DNA of 64,000 nt from the NCBI RefSeq assembly GCF_009498215.1, contig NZ_CP043498.1, forward strand, positions 1,364,001 to 1,428,000, read 5' to 3'. A program made the translations under genes and the position numbers. This document shows positions 1 through 9,587 of this stretch, piece after piece. The first letter of the stretch is position 1, and every line of letters begins with the position of its first letter. The stretch comes from Rhizobium grahamii (lineage in GTDB: Bacteria > Pseudomonadota > Alphaproteobacteria > Rhizobiales > Rhizobiaceae). The notes under the pieces are model-generated. The model saw only the letters and a list, made by a program, of their open reading frames with translations. It was not told the origin of the DNA and did no database searches.

Positions 1-516
1 GACAGCTTCAGGATGCTGACAGAGTGGGCCTCAAAGCGCGATCGCGAGACCATCATCATCCTGTGGGGAGATCACCTTCCTCCGCTGGGCAGCGTCTACA
101 TGACGACCGGCTACATGCCGGACCAGGTCGCCACCCGCAAGGCGCCGGTAGAGGTGATGAAGAAGGAACACGAGACGCCGCTGGTCATCTGGTCGAACAG
201 GAAGGGCAGCAAGAGCGATGTGGGCACTGTCAGCCCGTCGATGTTGCCGTATCATCTCCTGAAATTCGCTGGCTACGAGCACCCCTACTATACCGGTTTC
301 CTGGGCCGGATGCAGAAGAAGTATCCGATCGTCGATCGTTATCAGCTTATCGCCCGCGACGGCACGCCGACGCCGGATTGGGTACTGAAGCCAGCAGGAC
401 TGGATCCCTTGGTTCGCGACTATCGCTATCTGCAGCATGACATCATGTTCGGAAAGGCGCAGTCACGCGCCCGCTTTTTCCCCGAGACAGCAGGCACTGA
501 AGATTCCGGAACCTAA
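1..516 (+). CDS. LTA synthase/sulfatase-like protein, C-terminal part (5' end outside window)
   Basis: The reading frame is open from the first base (D-S-F-R before the first internal ATG at 13), so this is the 3' end of a longer gene. The visible 171 residues contain the ILWGDHLPPLG segment; a W-G-D-H motif near the end of the catalytic domain is typical of alkaline-phosphatase-fold sulfatases and of LtaS/MdoB-type phosphoglycerol transferases, where the Asp and His bind metal. Such enzymes act at the outer face of the inner membrane, but the N-terminal membrane segments that would confirm this are not in the window. The exact substrate cannot be read from this fragment. Confidence 0.6.
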   Translation, partial: DSFRMLTEWASKRDRETIIILWGDHLPPLGSVYMTTGYMPDQVATRKAPVEVMKKEHETPLVIWSNRKGSKSDVGTVSPSMLPYHLLKFAGYEHPYYTGFLGRMQKKYPIVDRYQLIARDGTPTPDWVLKPAGLDPLVRDYRYLQHDIMFGKAQSRARFFPETAGTEDSGT

Positions 517-593
517 CTTAATGGTCGATTGCAATTTGACGCCATAAAGGAATACTCGCCCCGAAAATCGAAGAGCGTATCGGGAGTCGATCC

Positions 594-1118
594 ATGCATA
601 ACCTGCCCAATTTTGTTCATATCCACTTCGGCAAGTCCCCCGATGAACTTGGAGACATAGAGAAGCGCGTGCTCGCCAAAGCGCACGAGCGCAAGATCAT
701 TTCCACGGACATAAACGCCGCGCTAAAGGCCGAATCCACATCCGGCGAGCGCCTCGCCGACTCGATCGCGCGGGTCGGAGGCTCCTGGAGCTTCATTTTG
801 GCCTTCCTGGCTTTTCTGGTCTTCTGGTGCATCGTTAACACGGTCGTCCTCCTGACGCGTGCCTTCGATCCCTACCCCTTCATTTTCCTTAACCTCGTCC
901 TGTCTATGCTGGCTGCCATCCAGGCGCCGATCATCATGATGTCGCAGAACCGGCAGGCGGAACGTGACCGTTTCGAAGCCGCGAAGGACTATGAGGTCAA
1001 TCTCAAGGCCGAGCTGGAAGTACTGTCGCTTCATCAGAAGATCGATATGCACGTGCTGACCGAGATCGCGGCTTTGCGGGAGGAAATTGCCAGGTTGCAT
1101 CAGAAGATCCCGGACTGA
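594..1118 (+). CDS. DUF1003 family membrane protein
   Basis: A 174-residue protein with a charged N-terminus, two membrane segments (about residues 65-87 and 95-116, joined by the short FDPYPF turn), and a charged coiled-coil-like C-terminal tail (about 120-172). The FDPYPF-x-LN-x-x-LS pattern followed by QAPIIMMSQNRQ is the recognisable core of the DUF1003 family, whose function is not established. It stands alone between the sulfatase-like gene and an unknown gene on the same strand. Confidence 0.8.
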   Translation: MHNLPNFVHIHFGKSPDELGDIEKRVLAKAHERKIISTDINAALKAESTSGERLADSIARVGGSWSFILAFLAFLVFWCIVNTVVLLTRAFDPYPFIFLNLVLSMLAAIQAPIIMMSQNRQAERDRFEAAKDYEVNLKAELEVLSLHQKIDMHVLTEIAALREEIARLHQKIPD

Positions 1119-1240
1119 TCCGGCGGGCGCCGCTTAACTATATTGCTACGATCTCTGCTTGTCGGTGAGTAGAGCATTGAAATTGTACTTCAAATATTCC
1201 AGTAGCCAACTTTAGTCGTCGATACATTGTTACAAAGAAA

Positions 1241-2152
1241 ATGGATGAATTTCATACGCTCGCTTCTCGACCCAGGCTCGTCGGCAAGCTGCACGACAGT
1301 CAGGAAATACTGCATCACCCCGCCTTCCTCGCTATCGAGCGAAAGATAGCGCTCCACCTGATCGAGATACACAGGAAGACACCACGCCTGGCGCGGCTTG
1401 CAGCATCGCACCGCAAGTGGTTGTTGACGCAGACGCTGTTCGCCATGCACGCAGGTCGTGATCGAAGCGATCCCCTCTCGGGGCTGACTGCAAGCAGGCT
1501 GATGCAGGCGGCCGTGGAATTCGATGTCGCGAGCAGGAACACCGCTGCGTCGTTTCTAGCCGAGTTGGTCGCCTATCGCTTCCTGCGCGACGTGCCGGAT
1601 GAAACACCCGACAGGCGCGTCCGTCGTCTTGAAACGACCGACGCGAGCGAGGAAGCCATGTTCTCTTGGTTCCTCGGGCACATGGCTTGCTTGGATCAGC
1701 TCGACGGTGGAAACCGGGCGGCTGTCACCCAGGCGAAGCCCGACCTCTTCACATTGGCGCAACCGCACGCTGCCACTGCCCTGATACGTGATGCCGCCTG
1801 GAAGCACCCGCGTGAGAGCATCGGCCATTTCCTATGGTCGGATATCGGAGGGCTTGTGCTGCACGATCTCATCAGTCGCTTGCCCGATGATGCCCGGGAG
1901 CACGATCGCGTCGTCCTCGATGGGGTAAGCCCGACGGAGATCGCGACCGAGTTCGGAATCTCGCTGACGAATCTGAAGCGGATGTTCAAAAAGGCCGAAG
2001 CCGACAAGTTGCTCGGCTGGGAAAAGGTCCGCGGGCGCCTATGGCTGTCCCAAATTTTCATAGAGGATTATTTCTATTGGCAGGCGGCCAAATTTGCCCA
2101 ACTGGATCAGTCGATCCACTGGGCCGCGAAGCAGCCTGCGCCAAGCACCTGA
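1241..2152 (+). CDS. hypothetical protein with winged-helix-like segments
   Basis: A 303-residue protein I do not recognise as a named family. Two stretches look like helix-turn-helix regions: about 79-118 (LTASRLMQAAVEFDVASRNT onward) and about 229-262 (GVSPTEIATEFGISLTNLKR onward), the second followed by a short hydrophobic strand as in winged-helix proteins. It could be a MarR-like or otherwise unusual transcriptional regulator. No signal peptide or membrane segment is visible. The start at 1241 is the longest option, and the preceding AT-rich 120 bases hold no other gene. The regulatory role is inferred only from the HTH-like segments. Confidence 0.5.
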   Translation: MDEFHTLASRPRLVGKLHDSQEILHHPAFLAIERKIALHLIEIHRKTPRLARLAASHRKWLLTQTLFAMHAGRDRSDPLSGLTASRLMQAAVEFDVASRNTAASFLAELVAYRFLRDVPDETPDRRVRRLETTDASEEAMFSWFLGHMACLDQLDGGNRAAVTQAKPDLFTLAQPHAATALIRDAAWKHPRESIGHFLWSDIGGLVLHDLISRLPDDAREHDRVVLDGVSPTEIATEFGISLTNLKRMFKKAEADKLLGWEKVRGRLWLSQIFIEDYFYWQAAKFAQLDQSIHWAAKQPAPST

Positions 2153-2322
2153 AAAAATGGGCGAAAACCATACCTGCACCACTTTCCCGCGAAAGCTTAC
2201 CATCGCGCCCTCTCGATGAGAATGCACGCAGTGGGTTTATTAGGTAAGCAAAACTTAATAAATGATAATGTATCCTTGGGTTGTCGTCGAACGTGCTTCG
2301 ACCAGCGTAAGGAGTGGTCATC

Positions 2323-2745
2323 ATGAATACCATTCGCCGCCTCCTGTCGAGTACACGAGGCGCTGCCGCCATCGAATTTGCGATCGTGGCGCCGTTATTC
2401 CTTCTGGTCGTTTTGACGCTCATCGCCTACGGAATCTATCTAAGTGCCGCCCACGCCTTGCAGCAGCTTACCGCCGACGCGGCGCGCACGGCGGTTGCCG
2501 GCATCTCGGAGCAAGAGCGCGTCACGCTCGTCAACAACTACATCGCCGTCTCGACGCTGAACGATCCGCTGATCGACCGGAAGAAGCTGCAGGTTACAGT
2601 GGCAACCGATCCACAAAACAGCAACCAGTTCACGGTCACCACGGAATACGACGCGCGCGCACTACCTATCTGGAATCTCTATACATTTCCGCTTCCAAGC
2701 ACGACAATTCGTCGTTTTGCGACGATCCGCATGGGTGGCATATGA
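2323..2745 (+). CDS. TadE-family pilus/surface assembly protein
   Basis: A 140-residue protein with the TadE signature: a short basic N-terminus, then RGAAAIEFAIVAPLFLLVV, which forms the single membrane helix with the conserved Glu after the A-A-I run. TadE-like pseudopilins belong to Tad/Flp systems. A TAAGGAG ribosome site at 2308-2314 sits 8 bases before ATG 2323, so this start is preferred over GTG 2314. The stop overlaps the start of the next gene (ATGA), so the two are translationally coupled. No other Tad machinery genes (cpaA-F, tadB/C) lie in the window. Confidence 0.8.
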   Translation: MNTIRRLLSSTRGAAAIEFAIVAPLFLLVVLTLIAYGIYLSAAHALQQLTADAARTAVAGISEQERVTLVNNYIAVSTLNDPLIDRKKLQVTVATDPQNSNQFTVTTEYDARALPIWNLYTFPLPSTTIRRFATIRMGGI

Positions 2746-4478
2746 CTGTAAGGAATCGGTCTCTTGTCAATTTCCTTGCCGCTAGGGAGGGGAATGTGGC
2801 GATCATGGCGGCGCTCTGTGCACCGCTGATCCTCTATACGCTCGCGCTTGGCGTCGACTACGGCATGATGACGCTGCAACAGCGGCGGCTGCAGCAGTTG
2901 AGCGATATCGGCGCAATCGTCGCTGCCTCCGACATCGCCAATGCATCCTCCAATCTGGTCGCGAGCTTCCAAAAGAACGGCCTCAACGTTGCCGTGAAAA
3001 CCACCAATGGCTATCTGACGCCGTCGGGCAGTCTCCCCTCCGACACCGGGAAGCTCTCTCAGTACGACGCTGTGGTTCAGTACACGCCTGGCGTTTATGT
3101 CGCCGACCCGACAGTGGCGGCGGCGCAGAGATTTGTCGCCGGCGTCCAACCGTACGATGCCGTAAAGGTTGCAGTGCAGCAGAAGGCCGAACTGACATTC
3201 GCTGCGTCGTTTGCAACCCCTCCGACACTTGGCGCCGTCGGAACCGCCTCTGCCTCGAAAATCGCGGCCTTCTCGATCGGTTCACGTCTCGCCAGTCTGA
3301 ACGGTGGTGTCCTGAATGCGCTGCTTGGCAGCCTGCTCGGTACGACCGTGTCGCTAAAGGTGGCCGACTACGAAGCCCTCGCGTCGGCGGACGTCGATCT
3401 CCTGTCCTATCTGGATCTGCTCGCCACGAGCCTCAATCTGCAGGCGGCGACTTACGATGATCTGCTGAATACAGACATCTCCTATCCGCGGCTGTTGAAT
3501 ACGCTCGGCAAAACGCAGAGCCTCTCCTCGACCGTTACCAAGGTGCTCACATCTCTTGAGAAGGGTCTGGGATCGACGCAGCTGAAGGTGAAGCTCAAGG
3601 ATCTGGTTGATCTCGGTCCCATGAGCGAAAGAGTGATCGGCAGCGGCTCGCATCTTCTCGTCAATGCGACCGTCATGGATATTCTCTCGGCGACCGCGAT
3701 GGCGGCAAACCAGAAGAACCAGGTGGCGATCAATCTTGCCGGCACGGTGCCCGGGCTGACAAGTATCACCCTGAAACTCTCGATCGGCGAACGGCCCAAG
3801 GGCATTGCATTCAATGCCGTCGGCGCCACGGGCGCAGCAGTCCGAACTGCACAAATTCGCCTCGCGATAGAGGCAAGCATCCCGGGCCTTTCCTCGATCG
3901 CGGGTCTCAAGGTGCGTGTGCCGCTTTATGTCGAGGCAGCCTATGCCGAAGCAAAGCTGGCGTCCTTCAGCTGCCTGGGCGGCAATCCCAAGAATGCGAG
4001 CATTGGCGTCGATGTCGTCCCGGGCGTCGCTGAAATCGCTCTTGGCGATGTAGATCCCTCAGCCATGGCAAACTTCGGCACCAAGCCGCGTGTGACGCCG
4101 GCAACAATCATCGACGCGAACCTTCTGCGCGTCACCGGCATGGCCGATATTAATTTGACGAACACCTCGAAAACCCGATTGGGCTTCCAAAGCACTGACA
4201 TTGCCGCAAAGACGATCAAGAACGTCTCCACCCGAGACAGCCTGACCTCGGCCGTCCAGTCGCTGCTGAAAAACACGGACATAGAAATACAGCTACTGTT
4301 CATTACACTTGGGACCAACAAGGCCGTAATGTCGGCGATCGCCGACACGCTGTCGGGCGCGACGGCACCGCTCGATGAACTGCTCTACAACACACTCCTG
4401 ATGCTCGGCATCAAGATCGGTGAGGCGGACGTGCGGATGACCGACGCCCGTTGCCAGCAATCTGTTCTGGTCCAATAA
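2742..4478 (+). CDS. TadG-like surface protein with N-terminal Tad domain
   Basis: A 578-residue protein starting at ATG 2742, inside the stop of the TadE gene. The first 60 residues (FLAAREGNVAIMAALCAPL, then LALGVDYGMMT) match the N-terminal Tad membrane anchor seen in TadG/TadE-like proteins. The rest is a long extracytoplasmic domain rich in S/T/L/A with few cysteines, and shows no VWA metal-binding motif. The open frame extends upstream to 2262, but that part overlaps TadE and is rejected. A strong bidirectional hairpin terminator follows. It is probably secreted or membrane-anchored; its role in adhesion or pilus assembly is inferred. Confidence 0.7.
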   Translation: MTVRNRSLVNFLAAREGNVAIMAALCAPLILYTLALGVDYGMMTLQQRRLQQLSDIGAIVAASDIANASSNLVASFQKNGLNVAVKTTNGYLTPSGSLPSDTGKLSQYDAVVQYTPGVYVADPTVAAAQRFVAGVQPYDAVKVAVQQKAELTFAASFATPPTLGAVGTASASKIAAFSIGSRLASLNGGVLNALLGSLLGTTVSLKVADYEALASADVDLLSYLDLLATSLNLQAATYDDLLNTDISYPRLLNTLGKTQSLSSTVTKVLTSLEKGLGSTQLKVKLKDLVDLGPMSERVIGSGSHLLVNATVMDILSATAMAANQKNQVAINLAGTVPGLTSITLKLSIGERPKGIAFNAVGATGAAVRTAQIRLAIEASIPGLSSIAGLKVRVPLYVEAAYAEAKLASFSCLGGNPKNASIGVDVVPGVAEIALGDVDPSAMANFGTKPRVTPATIIDANLLRVTGMADINLTNTSKTRLGFQSTDIAAKTIKNVSTRDSLTSAVQSLLKNTDIEIQLLFITLGTNKAVMSAIADTLSGATAPLDELLYNTLLMLGIKIGEADVRMTDARCQQSVLVQ

Positions 4479-4480
4479 AA

Positions 4481-4502
4481 AAGCCCGGCAATCGCCGGGC
4501 TT
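4481..4502. terminator. bidirectional rho-independent terminator between TadG-like gene and DAHP synthase
   Basis: The arms AAGCCCGGC (4481-4489) and GCCGGGCTT (4494-4502) form a perfect 9-bp stem with loop AATC. It is flanked by an A-run on the left (4477-4482) and a T-rich stretch on the right (4501-4514), so it can act for both convergent genes. Confidence 0.85.
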
Positions 4503-4529
4503 CTTCAATTTTTTCCGCAGTCAGAAAGA

Positions 4530-5903
4530 TCAGGCGTTTGCGGCCAATCTCTTCTCGTCACGGCCGCCCTTCATGCGTTCAGCCAGCAGGAATGCAAGCT
4601 CGAGCGCCTGGTCGGCATTGAGGCGTGGATCGCAATGGGTGTGGTAGCGATCCTGCAGGTCTTCGCCGGTCAGGGCGCGCGCACCGCCGGTGCATTCCGT
4701 GACGTCCTTGCCGGTCATCTCGATATGAATACCGCCCGGATGCGAGCCTTCCGCACGATGGATCTGGAAGAAGCTTTCGACCTCGGACAGAATCCGCTCG
4801 AACGGGCGTGTCTTGTAGTTGTTCAGCGTGATCGTGTTGCCATGCATCGGATCGCAGGACCAAACGACCTTTCGGCCCTCGCGCTCGACCGCACGGATCA
4901 GACGCGGAAGATGATCGGCAACCTTGTCATGGCCGAAACGGCAGATCAGGGTCAGGCGACCGGCTTCATTGGTCGGGTTGAGGATATCGATCAGGTTCAA
5001 GAGATCGTCGGCCTGCAAGGAAGGGCCGCACTTCAGGCCGATCGGGTTCTTGATGCCACGGCAGTATTCGACATGCGCGTGATCGGCCTGGCGCGTACGG
5101 TCGCCGATCCAGATCATGTGACCTGAGGTCGCGTACCAGTCGCCCGAGGTGGAGTCGATGCGCGTCAGGGCTTCTTCGTAACCCAGCAGCAGCGCCTCAT
5201 GGCTGGTGAAGAAATCGGTTTCGCGCAGGCTCGGATTGTTTTCCGCGCTGATGCCAATCGCCTTCATGAAGTCCATGGTTTCGCTGATACGGCCAGCGAG
5301 CTTGCGATAACGCTCGCCCTGCGGGCTGTCCTTGACGAAGCCCAGCATCCATTGATGCACGTTCTCGAGGTTGGCATACCCGCCCATCGCGAACGCGCGC
5401 AGAAGATTGAGCGTCGCGGCCGACTGGCGATAGGCCATCGCCTGGCGCTCAGGATTGGGGATACGGGCCTCTTCGGTGAACTCGATGCCATTGACGATGT
5501 CGCCGCGATAGCTCGGCAGCGAGACACCATTCTGTGTTTCGATACCGGACGAACGCGGCTTGGCGAACTGACCGGCAATGCGGCCGACCTTGACGACCGG
5601 AAGCTGCGCACCGAACGTCAGAACGACGGCCATCTGCAGGAAGGCGCGGAAGAAGTCGCGAATATTGTCAGCGCCGTGCTCGGCGAAGCTTTCGGCGCAA
5701 TCGCCGCCTTGCAGCAGGAAACCGTTGCCCTCGGCCACATTTGCAAGATGCTTCTTCAGACGGCGAGCCTCACCGGCGAAAACCAGCGGAGGATAAGAGG
5801 CGAGCTGAGCTTCAGTTGCCGCCAATGCAGCCTGATCCGGATAGTCCGGCACCTGCTGGATCGGTTTTTGCCGCCAACTGCTCGGGGTCCAATTCTGTGC
5901 CAT
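4530..5903 (-). CDS. 3-deoxy-7-phosphoheptulonate synthase, class II (DAHP synthase)
   Basis: This enzyme condenses phosphoenolpyruvate and erythrose 4-phosphate into DAHP, the first step of the shikimate pathway. The 457-residue protein carries class II hallmarks in order: [46 protein letters not shown] with KCGPS following, [10 protein letters not shown], and [15 protein letters not shown]. The metal-site Cys, His, Glu and Asp are all present. The preferred start is ATG 5903 ([10 protein letters not shown]) behind CAGGTGAG; the in-frame TTG at 5921 is rejected. It is a single-gene unit convergent with the TadG-like gene. Class II enzymes in rhizobia have been named aroF or aroG inconsistently, so no symbol is given. 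Confidence 0.95.
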   Translation of the reverse strand: MAQNWTPSSWRQKPIQQVPDYPDQAALAATEAQLASYPPLVFAGEARRLKKHLANVAEGNGFLLQGGDCAESFAEHGADNIRDFFRAFLQMAVVLTFGAQLPVVKVGRIAGQFAKPRSSGIETQNGVSLPSYRGDIVNGIEFTEEARIPNPERQAMAYRQSAATLNLLRAFAMGGYANLENVHQWMLGFVKDSPQGERYRKLAGRISETMDFMKAIGISAENNPSLRETDFFTSHEALLLGYEEALTRIDSTSGDWYATSGHMIWIGDRTRQADHAHVEYCRGIKNPIGLKCGPSLQADDLLNLIDILNPTNEAGRLTLICRFGHDKVADHLPRLIRAVEREGRKVVWSCDPMHGNTITLNNYKTRPFERILSEVESFFQIHRAEGSHPGGIHIEMTGKDVTECTGGARALTGEDLQDRYHTHCDPRLNADQALELAFLLAERMKGGRDEKRLAANA

Positions 5904-6189
5904 CTTACTCACCTGTTTCAACCATCCGCGCGAGCCGCGGGAAGTTCCTGCCCAAAATGTTGCGCGGCTTATAAACCTTTAGCGCCCCCTTGCCTAGCGG
6001 CGTTGCAGCGTTTGCATTGGAGGCGGCTCCCTGGCTCTCCAGCATTCTTAGCCAAGCCCTCAAGATTCGATTAACCAAGACATTTCGTATCTGATTCAAT
6101 TTTTTAGCCTAGAAGACAGGCATGAGGGCCGGGCATGAAGATCCCGCTTTGAAACACCGATGTGATGGTGAAACCATGGGATTAGCATC

Positions 6190-7487
6190 TTGCGTGGCTT
6201 CTCGCGTTTCTTCCGCGACCGTTCCGGGAACTTCGGCGTCATAACCGCCATCCTCGTCGTGCCGTTGATCGGCGCGGCAGGCACCGCAATCGACTTCTCC
6301 CATGCGTTGAGCTTGCGCACTCAGCTCTACTCCGCCGCCGACGCGGCAGCGATCGGCGCGATTTCCGAAAAATCCCCTGCCGCTGCCGCCGCGATGGCGA
6401 TGACCGCCGATGGTCCGATCTCGGTCGGTCAGGACGATGCGCGCAGCATCTTTTCCGGACAGATGCAGGGGGAAATCACGGCCAACCAGGTGACGCTCGA
6501 CACCCAGGTCACCCGCGCGGCAAACCGGTTGAACGCCTCGGTCTCGTTCAGCGCCAATGTTCCGACGACGTTCATGCAGCTCTTTGGCCAGAAGAGCATT
6601 CCGATTTCCGGCACCGCGACGGCGATGTTCCAGACGGCATCGTTCATGAACTTCTACATCCTGATCGACAACACCCCTCAATGGGTGTCGGCGCAACGCC
6701 GGCGGATGTCGCAACAATGGAACGCAAGACATCCGATACCTGCGCTTTCGCCTGCCACATCGTTTCGACGGCAGGGGTCGAGGACAAGAACAGCTACTAT
6801 AATATCGCGCGACAGAACGGGGTGACGTTGCGCGTCGACGTCGTGCGCCAGGCAACGCAGCAGCTGACAGCAACGGCAAAAACGCAGCGTACGGCCGACA
6901 ATCAGTTCAAGATGGGCGTCTATACGTTCGGCACAAAGGCGGAAGACGCGACGCTGACGACGATCTCGTCACCGATCTCCAACCTCGACCAGGTTGCAAC
7001 CTACACCAATGCCGTCACGCTGATGTCGATCCCTTACCAGGGCTACAACAACGACCAGCAGACGAGCTTCGACAGCGCCTTAACCCAGATGAACAAGATC
7101 ATTGGTACATCGGGCGATGGTGCAAATTCATCTCAGCCCCAGCAGATTTTGTTTTTCGTGTCTGACGGCGTCGGTGACAGCAAGAAGACCAACTGCACCA
7201 AAGCCAAGACCGGCGACCGCTGCCAGGAGCCGATCGACACGTCTTTCTGCAAGCCGCTGAAAGACCGGGGCGTCAAGATCGCGGTGCTCTACACGACCTA
7301 CCTGCCGCTGCCCAAGAACAGCTGGTACAACAGCTGGATCAAGCCCTTCCAGAGCGAAATCCCGACGAAGATGAAGGACTGCGCGACGCCGGGCCTCTAC
7401 TTCGAAGTGACGCCGACGGAGGGTATCGCCGACGCCATGAAGGCCCTTTTCCTCAAGGTCATCAGGACGCCACGCCTGACGAGCTGA
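6190..7487 (+). pseudogene. TadG-like protein with VWA-type domain, interrupted by a frameshift
   Basis: Two overlapping frames make one protein. The first (from TTG 6190) has the Tad anchor FFRDRSGNFGVITAILVVPL and runs through FYILIDNTP. The second begins exactly where the first loses sense, with MGVGATPADVATM, and ends with a VWA-like domain (ILFFVSDGVGD) and a Cys-rich part. Joined, they would give D-N-T-P-S-M-G, the metal-site (MIDAS-like) motif expected in this family. Adding one C to the CCCC run at 6674-6677 restores the frame. The start is also doubtful: ATG 6176 is out of frame unless one G is added to GGG at 6178-6180. This is either a true pseudogene or a sequencing error. Confidence 0.75.
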
Positions 7488-7496
7488 GGACGCAGC

Positions 7497-8882
7497 TTAA
7501 ACTTTCTGCCCGTCCCGGACGCGGTAGCTCGGCGCATACATGGTGACGAGTTCTTCCGCCGCCGTCGGATGAACGGCCATCGTACGATCGAAATCGTCCT
7601 TGGTGCAGCCGGCCTTCAGCGTGATGCCAAGCAGCTGCGCCATTTCGCCGGCGTCGTGCCCGAGAATATGCGCGCCAACCACCTTGCGGCTGGCGGCATC
7701 GACGATCAGCTTCATGATCATCTTCTCGGTGCGGCCTGACAGCGTTGCTTTCAGCGGGCGGAACTGGGCCCGGTAGACTTCCAGTTCTTTGTACCGCTTG
7801 CCCGCTTCCTCTTCGCTCAAACCCACGGTTCCGATCTCGGGCTGTGAGAACACAGCGGTTGCGATCGTATCGTGGTCCGGCTTCGTCGGATTGTTCTTGT
7901 ATTCCGTCTCGATGAAGCACATCGCCTCATGAATTGCGACCGGCGTCAGCTGTACCCGGTCAGTGACGTCACCAAGCGCGTAGATGTTGTCGATGCTCGT
8001 TCTCGAGTATTCGTCAACAACGATCGCGCCCCGCTGGTCCGTCTTCACGCCGACAGCCTCCAGCCCGAGACCTTCGGTGTTTGGCACACGTCCGAGCGCC
8101 AGGAGCACGACGTCGGCATTGAGCGTGCCGTTCTTCAGGGTCTCGACCAGCAGTCCGTCGTCGCCTTTCGAGACCTTTTCCAAGGTGTCGTGGCACAGGA
8201 TGCGAATGCCCTTTTCCGTCATCGCTTCGTGAAGCCCGCGGCGCAGGTCCTGATCGAAGCGCGACAGAATTTCTGCACCCCGGTAGACCAGCGTCGTCTC
8301 GACCCCGAGCCCATGGAAAATGTTCGCGAACTCGACCGCGATGTAACCGCCGCCTGCGATGACGATCGAACGCGGCAAGTCTTCCAGATGAAATGCTTCG
8401 TTGGAGGAAATGCAGAGATCGTGCCCCGGCAGAGCAAGATGCTCGTTCGGGTGGCCACCCGTCGCGATCACGATCGTTTTCGCCGTGACCGTCTCGCCGG
8501 TTTTAACCAGCCGCACGGTGTGTGCATCGACGAGTTCGGCACGCGTTTCCAGGATTTCCGCGTTGGCGTTGGCGAGGCCCTTCTTGTAGAGCCCCTCAAG
8601 TCTTGCAATCTCCGCGTCCTTGGCGGCGATAAGCTTCTTCCAGTCGAATGAGCTTGCGCCGACCTCCCAGCCGAAACCCGCCGCATCCTCGAAGTGCTCG
8701 CGATACTGGGAGGCATAGACGAAGAGCTTCTTCGGCACGCAGCCGCGGATGACGCAGGTGCCGCCGTATCTGTATTCCTCCGCGATCGCGACCTTCTTTC
8801 CGAGCGACGCCGCTACGCGGGCGCTGCGCACGCCGCCAGAACCGCCGCCAATGACGAAAAGATCGTAGTCGTAGGATGTCAT
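7497..8882 (-). CDS. gor: glutathione-disulfide reductase
   Basis: An FAD/NADPH enzyme that keeps cytosolic glutathione reduced. In this 461-residue protein the FAD fingerprint GGGSGG is at 12-17, the redox-active pair at Cys43 and Cys48 (GGTCVIRGCVPKK), the NADPH-binding GGGYIAVEFA near 170, and the catalytic His near 438 in HPTAAEE. The GTCVIRGCVPKKLFVYAS form separates it from lipoamide dehydrogenase (GTCLNVGC). ATG 8882 is chosen because of CCGGAG on the coding strand 6 bases upstream; the frame extends to 8960 but that part is non-conserved. It fits functionally with the glutathione-dependent formaldehyde genes 10 kb away. Confidence 0.95.
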   Translation of the reverse strand: MTSYDYDLFVIGGGSGGVRSARVAASLGKKVAIAEEYRYGGTCVIRGCVPKKLFVYASQYREHFEDAAGFGWEVGASSFDWKKLIAAKDAEIARLEGLYKKGLANANAEILETRAELVDAHTVRLVKTGETVTAKTIVIATGGHPNEHLALPGHDLCISSNEAFHLEDLPRSIVIAGGGYIAVEFANIFHGLGVETTLVYRGAEILSRFDQDLRRGLHEAMTEKGIRILCHDTLEKVSKGDDGLLVETLKNGTLNADVVLLALGRVPNTEGLGLEAVGVKTDQRGAIVVDEYSRTSIDNIYALGDVTDRVQLTPVAIHEAMCFIETEYKNNPTKPDHDTIATAVFSQPEIGTVGLSEEEAGKRYKELEVYRAQFRPLKATLSGRTEKMIMKLIVDAASRKVVGAHILGHDAGEMAQLLGITLKAGCTKDDFDRTMAVHPTAAEELVTMYAPSYRVRDGQKV

Positions 8883-8946
8883 GAGAAACTCCGGAAGGAA
8901 TCGCAGAAGGGAATGCGCCTGATATAGTGTCGGCGCCAACCAAAAC

Positions 8947-8971
8947 AAAAGCCCGGACAATGCCGGGCTCT
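8947..8971 (-). terminator. terminator downstream of the rpiA-DUF2059 operon
   Basis: On the minus strand a GAGCCCGGCA arm pairs with the TCCGGGCTTTT arm around a short loop and is followed by a T-rich tail (plus-strand AAAACAAAA at 8942-8950). It lies between the DUF2059 stop at 8995 and the gor start. Confidence 0.8.
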
Positions 8972-8994
8972 CGAAATTCGTGGGTCTAAAAGAA

Positions 8995-9579
8995 TCAGGG
9001 CTTTGCAGCCGGCTTTGCGGCGGGCTTTTCCGCCGGAGCCGCTGCCGGATCAGCCGTAGCAGCCGGCGGCGCCTTCACGACCTTACTCAGAGCGGTGCTC
9101 GTCTGCTTCTGCAGGTCACGCGAAATGCCCTGTGCCCAGATGTCGGCAGCCTTTACCGTCTCACGCGAGGCAATAGGACCATCCTTCAGGAGCTTCTGGC
9201 CGACAGGTGAATTGTAGAACTCAGCGATTGCGTTGAGTTCTTCCACCGTGAACGCCTTGGCGTAGGTCAGTGCGGCTTCCTTCTCGAGGTCGGCGCGGCG
9301 CGGCGCAAGAGCCAGCGCCTGCTTGTCGACTTCTTCGGTGATGGCGTCCTGGTAGTTCGGCGAATCCTGAATGAGGTCTGCCTTCAGACGCTCGGCCAGA
9401 CCGGGCAGGATATTGTCGAACTGGCTCGTTGCACCGATCGCGTTGATTGCAGCCTTGGCAGCCTTGAGCTGCTCAGGGGATGCTTCCTGGGCCTGAACGG
9501 CACCCATCGCTACGCCGGAAAGAATGATGGTCGCAGCGGCAAAACGGCCAAGGCCTGCCAATTTAATCATGAGTTTCAT
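8995..9579 (-). CDS. DUF2059 domain periplasmic protein
   Basis: A 194-residue secreted protein. Residues 1-30 are a signal peptide (FAAATIILSGVAMGAVQAQ). The DUF2059 core follows at about 90-150, with AKAFTVEELNAIAEFYNSPV and GQKLLKDGP. The C-terminus is a low-complexity Ala/Pro/Lys tail with PAAKPAAKP repeats that could contact the envelope. The family's function is unknown. It begins 8 bases after the rpiA stop, so the two are probably co-transcribed. AGGAG lies only 2 bases before ATG 9579 but 11 before ATG 9570, so the true start may be 9570. Confidence 0.8.
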   Translation of the reverse strand: MKLMIKLAGLGRFAAATIILSGVAMGAVQAQEASPEQLKAAKAAINAIGATSQFDNILPGLAERLKADLIQDSPNYQDAITEEVDKQALALAPRRADLEKEAALTYAKAFTVEELNAIAEFYNSPVGQKLLKDGPIASRETVKAADIWAQGISRDLQKQTSTALSKVVKAPPAATADPAAAPAEKPAAKPAAKP

Positions 9580-9587
9580 AGCTCCTG

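Noticed and set aside
2262-2741. N-terminal extension of the TadG-like frame back to 2262
   Set aside because: This stretch overlaps TadE in another frame and reads as unrelated sequence; the ATGA overlap at 2742 is the natural start.
5904-6189. Leader or attenuator for DAHP synthase in the 286-base divergent gap
   Set aside because: No leader peptide rich in Trp/Tyr/Phe and no terminator/antiterminator pair was recognisable.
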